A stretch of 64,000 nt of DNA, from NCBI GenBank assembly GCA_029891345.1, contig CM056998.1:170462332-170526331 (forward strand), read 5' to 3'. Source of the stretch: Dryococelus australis (lineage: Eukaryota; Arthropoda; Insecta; Phasmatodea; Phasmatidae). The translations under genes were made by a program, and so were the position numbers. Shown piece by piece: positions 24,230 to 34,732 of this stretch; within the stretch, counting starts at the first letter, position 1; every line of letters begins with the position of its first letter. The notes under the pieces are model-generated. The model did no database searches. It saw only the letters and a list, made by a program, of their open reading frames with translations, and had not been told where the DNA came from.

Positions 24230-24616
24230 TAATGCTGGTTTCCCAAATCGAATTTTTGGCGATATTATGTTAAGGTATCGAAATTTACTGTCTGCATTTT
24301 GAAGATATTTTGCGGTTTTGCGATACAATATAAATAACTATTTTTCGAAAATGCCAAATCAGTTTAAAAATAACTCACATTCCGTTTTTCGCAGAATTGA
24401 CAGCATTTTAAACTTAATTTTTGCGCCAATCAAATTTAAAAAAAAAATTACGATCACAATGTTTCATTTAAATTAGTGTTTTTTTGAAGACTTAAGAACG
24501 TCACGAAGGAATTAATTTCTTTGAAGTGTGGCATTTTGTTCGCCTGCTATTAGGGTTTAACCTATTGACTATTTTGTACAGTATTTCAATTTTATTCTTA
24601 AATTTAAAATTAATTA

Positions 24617-25100
24617 ACTGTAAGAAAACCTTTAAACGCCAACCTTTTATGTATAAATGCACTAAAAAGAGAAAAATTATTACAGTAGTTATAGAATTCG
24701 TAGAACTTTTAAGACGTGGTCGAACAGCCGTAATAAACTTTACTACAAATTAATATGTTTGTATCAATTTATATTTAATGAGAGCTTGGAGCAATACATA
24801 ACTAATACATCATTTGTGTAAGTATTGTATCTTGAATTATGACTTTTAACTATTCGCAATATAGTTATAGCTCATTTTCGCGAGCATTGTGAGAACATGT
24901 GTAGCATAAGGCTCTTAACTCTTCGCGCCAAGTTTTTATACATTAAATATAAGTTGATACATATTAATTTGTAGTAATGTTTATTACGGATGTTCGACCA
25001 TACGTCTTAAAAGTTATACAAATTCTGTAATTACTGTAATTATTTTTCTCTTTTCAGTGCATTTATTAATAAGATTAGTTTTAAAGTTTTTTTTACAGTT
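24617..25100. repeat. large imperfect hairpin (about 165-bp arms)
   Basis: The left arm, 24617-24780, runs from AACTGTAAGAAAACC to TATATTTAATG. The right arm, about 24944-25100, is its diverged reverse complement, from CATTAAATATAAGTTG to TTTTTTTACAGTT. Matching blocks include GTGCA/TGCAC-flanked AAAAGAGAAAAATTATTACAG, ACTTTTAAGACGTGGTCGAAC and TAATAAACTTTACTACAAAT. A loop of about 160 bases separates the arms. The frame at 24526-24753 lies in the left arm and is not supported as a gene. It could be a foldback element or an inverted duplication. Confidence 0.85.
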
Positions 25101-25112
25101 AATTTACTTTTC

Positions 25113-25182
25113 ACTTTTTAGTCTCTACATTTTTTTTTGTTATGTCTATTAAAAATAAAAACAATTAGTGAGACTAAAAAGT
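25113..25182. repeat. short hairpin
   Basis: CACTTTTTAGTCTC pairs with GTGAGACTAAAAAGT across about 40 AT-rich bases, immediately right of the large hairpin. It may be an outer remnant of the same structure. Confidence 0.6.
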
Positions 25183-25957
25183 ATAAAAATGAGCAGTTAA
25201 ACACTGGTGACCCCTTCAGGCTTCAACCTAATGAACAGTGATGCGCTGTAGGCAGACTGCATGCCAGTTCAGTGCATAGAGGTCGGACAGACACCTACCG
25301 TACATGCAAAAATAACCAAATTAAATAAAAGCTTGTAATAAAAGTATAACCGAACCACTGGAAGAAATTCCTTGAAATGTCGTCTTCTGATTTGAACTGT
25401 AGCCAAACATGATAATTATGCAAAATGTTTAAATTTGCATGCCAATACATATAAATTTTAAATTACTTTATTTTCCGTCTTTATTTTTCCATGATTTTTT
25501 AATACTTTTATTGATGTACTATTACAACAAAATTATGACACATGTGAAAAATATTGAAAATAATTTTTGGCACTTGAAAAACTTAAGACGGCTGAATCAT
25601 CTCTTACACAGAAAATATTCGCTTTAGTGTCGTAACAGAAGCATCGGGGTCATTACTGGGAATGTTTCACCATAGAAGCATTACATTTCACATTTCTGTG
25701 TAAATTTTTGTACCTAATAAATATTAGGCGTTTCCTTGGTTGTCATTAAAGGAAGAATATTAATTAATATACAAGACTTTGTATTAAGTTCATTGTCACA
25801 TAAATACGCATTAGCAATTCATATATTATGTCTGTAATTATGTGTTAAGTAATTAGCTAAGCATCTATTGTCACATACACACACACACATATATCCTAAA
25901 TCTGAACCAGGAAGAAATAAATAAAAAATGCAAAATTACGGGTGACACGGGCTCTCC
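25183..25957. other. AT-rich spacer
   Basis: No gene seen. A short CA run is present at 25876-25889. Confidence 0.4.
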
Positions 25958-25960
25958 TAA

Positions 25961-26573
25961 GGCTGTCCGAATTTGCCTGAAGTACGTACTTGTGCGTACC
26001 TGTCCTCGGAAGTGACGTCGCATGTGCTGTCCGCACTGCAAGTGAAGTATACAAGTAAACGAAGTTGTATACTTATCGCATACTTGAGGAATACGTGCCG
26101 CCATTTTGAGAAGCATTTTGTAGGTTACAATTGATTCCCGACAAAATTATTCGATTTAAAGTTTAATATGGCAACATTACTACTTCGTAGACATAGGATT
26201 TTGAACTCAGTAAATAATTATCGCAAGTTTCACCTTTAAAAAAAGGTCTAAGCAATAAATTCGCAAGTCCTATGTTCCTAACCTACAGAAGATAAGATAA
26301 GAAAAGGCAATCCAAACTGCACGTACATACAATTCAAGACAATAAATGTTAATGAAAATTAAAATTTAGACATTATTTAATACTTTATTTAACCCTAAAA
26401 CCTTCGGCAATTATCAAATTCTTAGTCGGAATACACTAACATTTTAAAGTGGTTAGCTGGCTAATAACTGGTACCGAAGCCAACAAGACTGCCAGTCCGA
26501 ATTCATCAAGTTTGGTGCCAAGGGTAAGTGAAGGATGCAAGCTCGCAAGTAAATATCCGAGTCCGGACACTGC
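25961..26573. mobile_element. possible TIR DNA element
   Basis: The left end GGCTGTCCGAATTTG...TACTTGTGCG and the reverse complement of the right end GCAGTGTCCGGACTCG...TTTACTTGCGAG align loosely over about 35 bases. The borders are TAA (left) and TCA (right), a possible mutated 3-bp target duplication. No transposase was seen. The match is by eye and diverged. Confidence 0.4.
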
Positions 26574-26971
26574 TCAAGTGCTCCTGTTAGCCGAGACAGG
26601 CACTCGTGGTTGTGATCTAGGCAACACGCAGCGCTGGCACGAGGCGACGGCGAAGCTTGGCGACACTGTCGTTTGTTGAGACTTGTAAAGAGTGGCGCAG
26701 TCAAGGCTGGCGGCAGTGATTGTCGTCGACCTTGAAGGGCAGCGGCTCCTCGCGGTGCCACAGCTCGGCTTATCTACTTATATAGGCTGCCAAAGTACCA
26801 TTCCTCCCTCACGACTATCTTCTGCTACCTGCTAGAATAGCTGTCGCGCGCCACTTTCGTTCATTTAGGCTGTTTGCCGTTTTATTGCCACTTTTGTAAA
26901 CACTGCTCCTTTTTATGCCCGTTTCATGTTCCTCCTTGCGTCAAATTACCACGAAGGACCTCATCATTTTA
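26574..26971. other. GC-richer block without a supported gene
   Basis: It contains a TATATAGG at about 26778 after a GC-rich stretch, a layout like an LTR or promoter, but there is no second copy in the window to confirm it. The frames at 26449-26761 on both strands overlap. Confidence 0.3.
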
Positions 26972-27461
26972 GGCTGGATTCACAGTAGCCCGTTGTCAGT
27001 CGCCCGTCCGGGTGTCACGTTATCTTCAACCAATCGCAGAGCAATTTCTTTGTTATCCGTCCATCCTTCAAATATTGACCAAACCTTTAACTTTCGACGA
27101 ACGGACGGATGAGCCCACCGCCTTCTGACGACATTCCGTAGACGTGAATACACACTTAGAAATAAAATGCGAGGCGGTGGATCTGTGTTTGTTTAACTTC
27201 GGTAGTAAATTCAGAAATTTAAAATGTAAAATTACAGCGCAATTTCTTATGTAAAAAAATGATTTTCCAAAATGGTATTTTTTTCGTAAATTAATTTCAA
27301 CCATTATATATTTCCAAGTAAAGAAAATTCGCGATGTTTACACTAAACTCTTGCCGCACATTGGATTGGCGGACGATGGATTGTTGTGAATCGTTTTCAA
27401 CTGACGGTTGGCAACACTGACGGATGGATACGACGGAACTGTTGAGTGTCCAGTGTATTCT
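26971..27461. mobile_element. possible TIR element, diverged ends
   Basis: Left GGCTGGATTCACAGTAGCCCGT and reverse-complemented right CACTGGACACTCAACAGTTCCGT align with gaps, followed on both sides by GT(T/C)GT and a CCGTCC/CCATCCGTC block. The interior is AT-rich with no coding sign. The target duplication is unclear. Confidence 0.4.
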
Positions 27462-27695
27462 TGCGAGATTAAGGCTCTCTATTATCCGTCACGTTGAATT
27501 TCCCATTCGCAAAAATTTCTTTTATAGTTAGAAATTTGTTATTTTATTGAACACGTTTAGTATTTACAAATGCATTCAAGTGCAGTCGCCAAATCGTATT
27601 TATGCGTTGTCCGGTAATTGTGAAACTGCAAGAACCCATTACTTTAAAAATACGGATGCACTAATTACGTCTTAATTACTCGACATATTTCAGAA

Positions 27696-28112
27696 GGCTG
27701 TTCACGGTATAGTCAGAACCTTTGAAACCAACCTTTGAAAAATATCACCCCCTCTAATCTGCGCATATGTTAACGAGGACCCTTGACTGACACGCGCACT
27801 GTAGAGTTGGTAATGACGGGGGAAAAGTAGTTCGTCTCGGCGTTGAATTAGAAGTGTTAGGTAATCATTTGTGAATACTATAAGAATTTCTTTAACTTTC
27901 CTTTTTTTAATCCTTATGAATGTAGGAATTAGTAAATATGAAAAGTCCTTACTTTTATAATAATCTCACAGCTTCTTTTGACCGACGCATGAATGAAGTG
28001 ATCAGGTCGGTGCAATGCTAATTGCACATGTGGTGGAAGAATACGCAATGTGCAAGTAAGTAGATCTGCGGAAGGGCTTTCAAATTTGCTCAGTTAACCG
28101 TGAACAGTCTAT
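27696..28112 (-). mobile_element. MITE family A, long class, inverted
   Basis: Left GGCTGTTCACGGTATAGTC and right GCTCAGTTAACCGTGAACAG. Inverted body words GAGTTGGTAATGACGG, GAAGTGTTAGGTAATCA and GACGCATGAATGAAGTGATC match other long copies read on the other strand. Confidence 0.88.
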
Positions 28113-28475
28113 ACCAGGGAAGTATAAACATAGTTGTTTCAAAATAAGTGTTCGTAAACAAATTAAACAAGCCAAAATAAAAACCCGTAATTTAACATGA
28201 CGTGAGAGTTCGAGTCCTAAATGATACTGTAAAATCGTTATTAATGTACGTATGTTCCTATATAATATGCAGATTCTAATTCTTGCATGCAGAACGAATG
28301 CCTACATAGAATTTTTTTTGCACCGCTGTCAACTTCATTAAAATATAAGAGCTTACGGGGTTAGGCTTTTTTTTTGTATATTATCAGTAATACTGATTCT
28401 TGTGTATTGAAGTGCCACGTAGATTTATTTCGGTATTGATTAAAACTAACGCGAAAATGTCTTTAGACACGTGGA

Positions 28476-28479
<4 letters not shown>
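28113..28479. other. AT-rich spacer
   Basis: A B-box-like GAGTTCGAGTCCT near 28206 could be a SINE relic. Nothing else was seen. Confidence 0.35.

Positions 28480-28506
<27 letters not shown>
28480..28506 (-). repeat. poly-T tract (27), possible minus-strand poly-A tail
   Basis: A run of 27 T. Such a tract next to less AT-rich sequence on its right (28507-29160) would fit the 3' tail of a retrotransposed copy inserted on the minus strand. The source is not recognised and no target duplication was found. Confidence 0.5.
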
Positions 28507-29230
28507 CCAGGCCCCTAATATAATCGGCGAGACGTTTCGGGGAAGCACGTATAAAGAACAGCGCCGTCATAGTTTTGGAATGCGGTTGAAGCCCGTGTGG
28601 TAGAAGCCACCCTCCAGCGTTGTCGGGTGGGACCTCCCGAATGAGGACATCGTATGCTACCGCGTATTTACAATCCCTAGTCTTGAGTGTTGTGCTTCGC
28701 CAAGTAGTGTGTCTGCAATGACAATTCCGCTCAGCTACCATGGACTACCCGCCATTGCAAATTGCATGCTGGCGAACATAGAGCGGTCTGGTCCAGGGAA
28801 GGGAATTTTCAGTTAAGAAAAAAAAAACAGACCTTAATCGTATCGAAACATGGGTATCTAACCTTCCTGCCAAGCGTGCCGATGTCTCCGCCAGGTAATC
28901 GGAACACACCGGCGTTAATCACACTTAAAACGAATTCATATGGTGCCTTCAGAATTATAAAAATAGTTGCTTCTGATGCCTGTGCTTGCGAAACGAAGGA
29001 AAAGACCGATCTTGCCATAAGTGCTCGCGAGTTGGTCGTGCTTGGTCATAAACCGCCAGTATGTTGGCGAATCACTGGTTTCCATGACGCAACCAGCTGG
29101 ACAAACGTGAGCGCTTTTCGACTTGCCAGCCACGACTGCCGTATCGATTAGCTGTTCCAGTTCGTACCCAGGTCGGTGGGATGACCGACCAGTTACGGAG
29201 TCTCATTCCCACGACCATGACTCGAGATTA
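28507..29230. other. unassigned block of higher GC
   Basis: Frames of up to 129 codons exist on both strands (28762-29151 +, 28463-28741 -) but none shows a known domain. It could be a retrocopy or 3'-end fragment ending in the poly-T. Confidence 0.3.
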
Positions 29231-32200
29231 CCTTAGCCGATTCGCTAAAAATTTTCCCCGATCATTTTTGTCCTACCAGATTGTCCCTTAGCATTGCGGA
29301 GTGTTGTATTTCTGTACTTTTAGTTTCCTATTTAGTGCTTGTAAGTTATCTTTTAAAAACATCTTTCCTTTTCTTTACTAATCAGATAATGTTATCACAG
29401 TCACTTTTCTAAATAATTAAAGTATCTTAAAATCGTTCTATTGACGTGTTGATCGTCGTAACCACGTTGATATGTGTCGTACATGAAGAGTGCGAATATT
29501 CTGAACGGGATCTTTGAAGTATGACTCCAGAGTTCCAGTGCTCTTTCTTCTACAAAGCAAATAACCTCCATCTTGGTACAATATATTTATAGTTGAGTAT
29601 ATATCATATAATTGCCTCAATCATACAACCACTGGTTTTCTGTGAAGCTAACGGTGCACTCTTACGGCGAATATTTGAACCACCAACTGCGTTGAGCAGT
29701 CCGTTAAAAAGGTTAGTTTGAGTAAGAATATGTTGAGTTTGTAGTATTAGTTTAGTTTCAGTGCTTGATGTAGTTTTTGAACTCCATAGTGAATAAGTGT
29801 CGTATATAACAAGCATTAATAGTTGCCAGTTTGAATTTAAAAACTAAGCTACCACCACTTACGTGTAGGGATTGGGGACCGGTATAAAGTCCCAAGGATT
29901 TTTTAAAGTTGATTACTAAGAAAACGCGGATAAAACGCATACGTGTGGATTGTTGGAGAGCTGTGAAACGAAAACAAATCGAATAATGGAGCAGGTTCTG
30001 GTAGCAAACCGAATTGGGAAGTACGCCCGCCATTTTGAAACACACTAACGTGTTAGACAAACATTGTTATTGCTAATGGCCGTACAAAAGCTTTTGGATC
30101 ACTTCTACCACCACGCCATCTGAAGTGGAAAACCTACTGGTAGATTATATTTTCAGATTAGAAGAATAATTTTTGGAATCACTATTACTGATGTGCTCCA
30201 GGTACGCTTTCAAATAGCCAACCTAAAATATATAAACTTAAGAGGATATTAAAATAGCGGGCAAAACATGGTTGCGCGCCTTCCGAACTCGTTACACTGG
30301 TTTAATATTGTGTAAAAAGAATACACACATGGCTCGAGTGTAAAGTGTTCAGCGAGTTACGTGTTAGCATTTTTTAAATATTAAAGTAATTGTTGGGGAC
30401 AAGATGTATGTTAGCCGCCTATTTAATATGTATGAAGCTGGCATCAGCACGGAGTATAATAAATAGCTGAAATTCAGGTGAGCTCATTTTCAAGTGGAAG
30501 AAGTGTAAACGACAGTGAGTGGTGCGTTATACAGTTGCGTCAGGGGTATATGGACCTCCAGAGTAAACCTCTTGAAAGAATAAGAATGGCTAACTAATTG
30601 ATAATTGGAGTTCCACCTTGTGGTTTAGTGTTAGTCGAACTACATCAATAGCGAATTCTTTCATATCGGTAACACACTGTCGCTATGCAAAACCTAACTT
30701 AGACAAATTTGGAGACTTGGCAAGAAATGCAACTATTTGAAAGGGTTTTAACAGTTTAATGGCCGCGGACCAAGCTTGTGCAGTATGCGACATGTTGCAC
30801 ATGGGAAGGCAGCGACAGTTTAATACTCTGTTAACGGATTTCGATAAACTGGAAATTGGCTGGTTGACTTTACTATTTCACCAATTCATCGACCTTTGAA
30901 AAAATAGTCTAAAGTGACAAGGAAACAGCAGGATGCTGTTCTGACAAGCAGTCGTCCTTATAAAAAAAACGCAGCTGCAGTGCAGGTTGTGGCAGAGCTG
31001 CAACTGATTCAAGCCGAAGTTAGTGTTAAAAATTAAAGTCGCTGTGTCCAGACCAAATGATCTAAAGTAAAAGTAACCAAGGCCCATATCGGAAAAAGAG
31101 CAGACGAGCAAACCTAAATAGAAGAAATTTTCATTCGAAAGTAGTAGTCTAGGCCTATCTTAACGATTTAGACCTACCATCCACTTCGACACAACCTGAT
31201 AGGCCTATCGAGAATAAAACGCAACGTGATCAATTTTGTTCCGCGTGTAAAGAATCTTCTGATAGTATTAGCTGGTCTTTCTGGATGCATGAGAATAGTG
31301 CGGGTATAAAGTCAAAATTGAAACATTTTTGTGATCTATAAGAGTATTTCTTCCATCTACTATATTTAAAAAAAATCACTGTTTTAGTATTTACGTATCA
31401 CACAGTATGTCTCATACGTTGCGTACTTTGCTTCTATCACATAATCTATGCTCGTTAAAACATGTCTTTGTTTACAATTGGTAAATTTGTACACATCCAC
31501 AGAAATAAACCAACAAATTTTTGTTTATTATAAAATTCATACATTTATTTACAGTATGCGAGAACATATAAAGTGGTACGATATAGGCAACTCTGTGAAC
31601 GTGTATTTGGGCAGTTTGCAGTGGGTTCGTGTAGCTTCTCGTGCCATAGCCTAACATCTTGTAAAATAATACTTATATTTGCATTAAGTATAAAAAAGTT
31701 AAAGTATTTGCTGCCATGCTTTCTTGGAAAACGATCTTAGTCGCAGAAACACAGTTATAGCAACAGCTTCCAGAATGTTCACATCAATTTATCCCAAGAA
31801 GTGTTTATTTTCGGTCGCAACTCGTTAGTTTTAATGCTCCGCATATCTGGAGTTGTTTCGCTTTTTTTTTTTCGAGTCCTTGAAACAAGGAATTTCGACA
31901 AAATAAGGTTTCGTCGCCTGTACGCGCAAGGCATCGAATGGTCTGTAGCATTGCAATTTTCAACCAAGACCCAAGAGTGTGGACTGAACAGCGATGAGCA
32001 GTTGGAGGAAAAATGAAGTTCTGGGAAAGAAGAAAGAAAAGGAACCAGAAGTCTTGAGTTCATTGCGGTTCATAGATGGCTAAATTCATGTATTAAAATA
32101 ATGTATATATATATGTATATAGGCATCAAGATAAACCTATGCTCAATGTATCGCCTATAGTAGTTTTCTTGACCGCAATATTGACACACATTAACGGGCC

Positions 32201-32689
32201 CCTTAAAATCTCATCGAGAATAATAGGCACTGGCTAGAACAGAATGTTATGTTTGTGCCACTGAACTATTTAATATGCTGTTTAATTCCCGGAAAATTAT
32301 CGTAAAATCATAATTTTAATGTGTTCGGGTAACAAAAAAAGGATCAGTTAGTGGGTTTTTTTGGGTGGGGGGGGGGAGGGGTGGTAGTGATGTTGAAACT
32401 TTCCTAATTTTTTTTTGTCGGTTAATTTTCCAAAAATTCTGTTACAACCAAAGATAAATAGAGAATGTAATTCAGTGACTAAAAATACAAAACAAAAAGC
32501 TGTTTACACGCGTGTAAATGTAGCTCACACAACATTCACTTGTAAACAATCCGTTTCAAGTAGCTTCTTCGTTGTGCGTGCCAGAAGTATTGAAATATGA
32601 TTTTACAACTGATAGTACAAAACCTCTGGAATCTAATGTTTAACAGTTAAGAAATCAGCACAAAAATTGTAGGTTATTTGTGAGGTGTT
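29231..32689. other. no gene or repeat recognised
   Basis: A long AT-rich spacer with many small frames and no motif. It holds an AT-rich ATATATATATGTATATA stretch near 32103 and a G-rich run around 32367-32376. Confidence 0.4.
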
Positions 32690-32895
32690 CGTAATTAGTG
32701 ATGTGTGTGCACGCATGTTCGGCCTGGGCGGGTGTGGGCCAGCGTTGCGTGCTTGTTAGCGCATGTGACGTGCTAGGAGTCATTGACAGGCGCGTAATTC
32801 CCCGGCTGACGTCATCGCCTAGTTGGAGCCAGTCTACGCTGCTCCTGGGCCTCTAAAACATGAAGAGGGCGTGGGAGGAGCTGACAGACCCGCCA
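32690..32895. promoter_or_regulatory. GC-rich patch with CRE-like palindrome
   Basis: A locally GC-rich stretch in an AT-rich setting with a perfect TGACGTCA at 32807-32814, the consensus of CREB/ATF-type factors. No transcript start or exon was identified next to it, so function is speculative. Confidence 0.25.
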
Positions 32896-32959
32896 ACTCT
32901 AAGGGAAACAAATCTTACTGGTGATAGCCCAAGTCGACGTTCTACGCTCTTGCAACTTA

Positions 32960-34166
32960 GGTTGGTATTCATATTCATGTATCAAGGCTGAGCTTAAAAT
33001 AGTCTCGGTCAAGACCATCCTGTTTCTCAAGACAATGTTATTTCCGCACCGTGTTTCACTGTCCACAAACAAGACGATCTTGTTGAAGGCGGCGTACTCG
33101 CGTCGTAGCTTATATATCGTCACTTCCGGCTTGGTCAAGTACCAGCTTAAGGCCTGCTAAAGAGTCTCGAAATAAAACTAAACATGGCGGCTAGACACGA
33201 AATATAAATAAATACGTATGCGTGGTACTATATGTATATTAACTGCAAATTTATAAAGTATTTCAAATTATGCATAAGTAGGCCCTATTGCAAATCCACG
33301 AAAACAAGGTTAAAACGTATAAAGTGACATTAGTGTAGTGAAAAATTACGAAATTGCTTTTCTCGCTTAGCAAAATGTTTGCGGATGAGTGTCAAAAGAG
33401 ATTGAAAATGAAACTGTATGGATAATTTACACGAGCAGACAGAAAATAACTCGGCAACTGTCGAGAGTATCACTTTTGAACAGAAATAATCAAAACCAGA
33501 TATAAGGTTATAAGGTATAAAAAGTTGCCGTGTATAATATATTCATATTTATAAAACTTCAATTTTTATTTTCAATTCAACACACAATATAAAAGATTAT
33601 ATTCTGTTTCCTGTTACGCAAATGAACACTTATTGTTAATTACTGTTCTATTTGAAACGAAAAACCATTCTTTTAAATACCTTATATTGCCTTTAGCGCT
33701 ATCTAGTATCAACTTTGTCATTAGTATAATTTAAGTTCTACTATGTGAATTACATAAAAAAATTAATTTTGTCTGTACAACTACATTTCTGTAAAGGCTT
33801 TCTCAACAGAACAGTTTAGATTTAGTCCAAATGTGTAATTAAATCATTAATCTCAACCTAACTCATGTTTAGCTATCGCCATTTTGCAGAAAATCGACGT
33901 TGAAGTTATCCAAACAGCGTCCGCCATTTAAACAAGCACAGCCTCAAGCCACCTCTACAGCGGACTTGGCGAAGACGAGCTTATTTGCCATCTTAACCAA
34001 GGTCTCGATGACTGAAATGTGGTTCGAAATCGCGATCTTAAGCAGCGACTATGGAACAGAAACATTCAGTCTTAAGGCGCACTAATATAAGACAGTCTTC
34101 GTGAAGACACCAAATACGATCGTCTTGACGAAGCTAGAGCTCAATATATGTTTATGAATACCGCCC
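32960..34166. mobile_element. Harbinger-like non-autonomous DNA element 2
   Basis: The left end GGTTGGTATTCATA and the reverse-complemented right end GGGCGGTATTCATA are flanked by TTA (32957-32959) and TTG (34167-34169), consistent with a mutated 3-bp duplication. The interior near 33590-33710 aligns with 5540-5655 of element 1 (GATTATATT, GTTTC(T/C)TGTTAC, TTTAGCGCTA). GTCTTCAC/GTCTTGACGAAG words near the right end pair with GTCAAGACC/CTTGTTGAAGG words near the left. No transposase frame was found. This is a second, diverged member of the same family. Confidence 0.72.
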
Positions 34167-34544
34167 TTGGCATTGAGAAATTGTTGCATATGTATAATAA
34201 ATAGTTACTACCTGCGCATCGCATAAATCCTATTATCCTATTATATAATAGGACGATCTCTGTCTTGTCTGTCCCTCTTTAATGCATCTAAGTCCCTTAA
34301 AACTCTACAAAAGTACTTCAAATTTGGCAGAGCGAATCTTCAGGATCAAATACAGGTCAAGTTCGAATTTCAGCTAGATCAGAATACGCAATCATGACTT
34401 TTGACCCTAAAAACTAATTTTTAATTATTTTTTCCGATGAAAGTTTTGTATTAATGCATAGAGATTATTGCATAGAGATATGAATATATGAAGGTATTGG
34501 AATGTAATTTTTTGTTTACTCTAAATGTCTCGCTTCAATGTTAA

Positions 34545-34610
34545 GTGGGGCCACAGTGGTCAAGTGGTTAGAGCGATTCCAAGTGGGATCACAGTGGCCC
34601 AGTGGATAGA
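34545..34610 (+). mobile_element. tRNA-head fragments, duplicated
   Basis: CACAGTGGTCAAGTGGTTAG and CACAGTGGCCCAGTGGATAG lie about 40 bases apart. Both look like the D-arm/A-box part of a tRNA-derived SINE. No B box follows, so the copies are truncated. Confidence 0.45.
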
Positions 34611-34618
34611 GAAATATC

Positions 34619-34641
34619 ATATATATATATATATATATATA
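34619..34641. repeat. AT dinucleotide microsatellite
   Basis: About 11 AT units directly after the second tRNA-like fragment. Confidence 0.9.
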
Positions 34642-34732
34642 ATCAAATTTTTTAACATTTTAAATATTCTAGGAACGTGGACATACTGAAAACACTGTCA
34701 CGGACTAAACCCCTAGTATATAATAGGCGATC

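Larger units (their letters stand above)
34237..34732 (+). repeat. direct repeats with palindromic core flanking 460 bp
   Basis: CCTATTATATAATAGGACGATC (34237-34258; the first 16 bases are a perfect palindrome) recurs as CCTAGTATATAATAGGCGATC (34712-34732). Each is followed by a TTTGTCT/CTTGTCTGTC stretch. The pair brackets the tRNA-like duplication and AT microsatellite. It may be the ends of an unclassified element. Confidence 0.6.

Noticed and set aside
28190..28225. SINE or tRNA at GAGTTCGAGTCCT
   Set aside because: A lone B-box-like word without an A box or body.
28762..29151. 129-codon frame on the + strand
   Set aside because: No motif, with open frames on both strands over the same interval; left as unassigned sequence.
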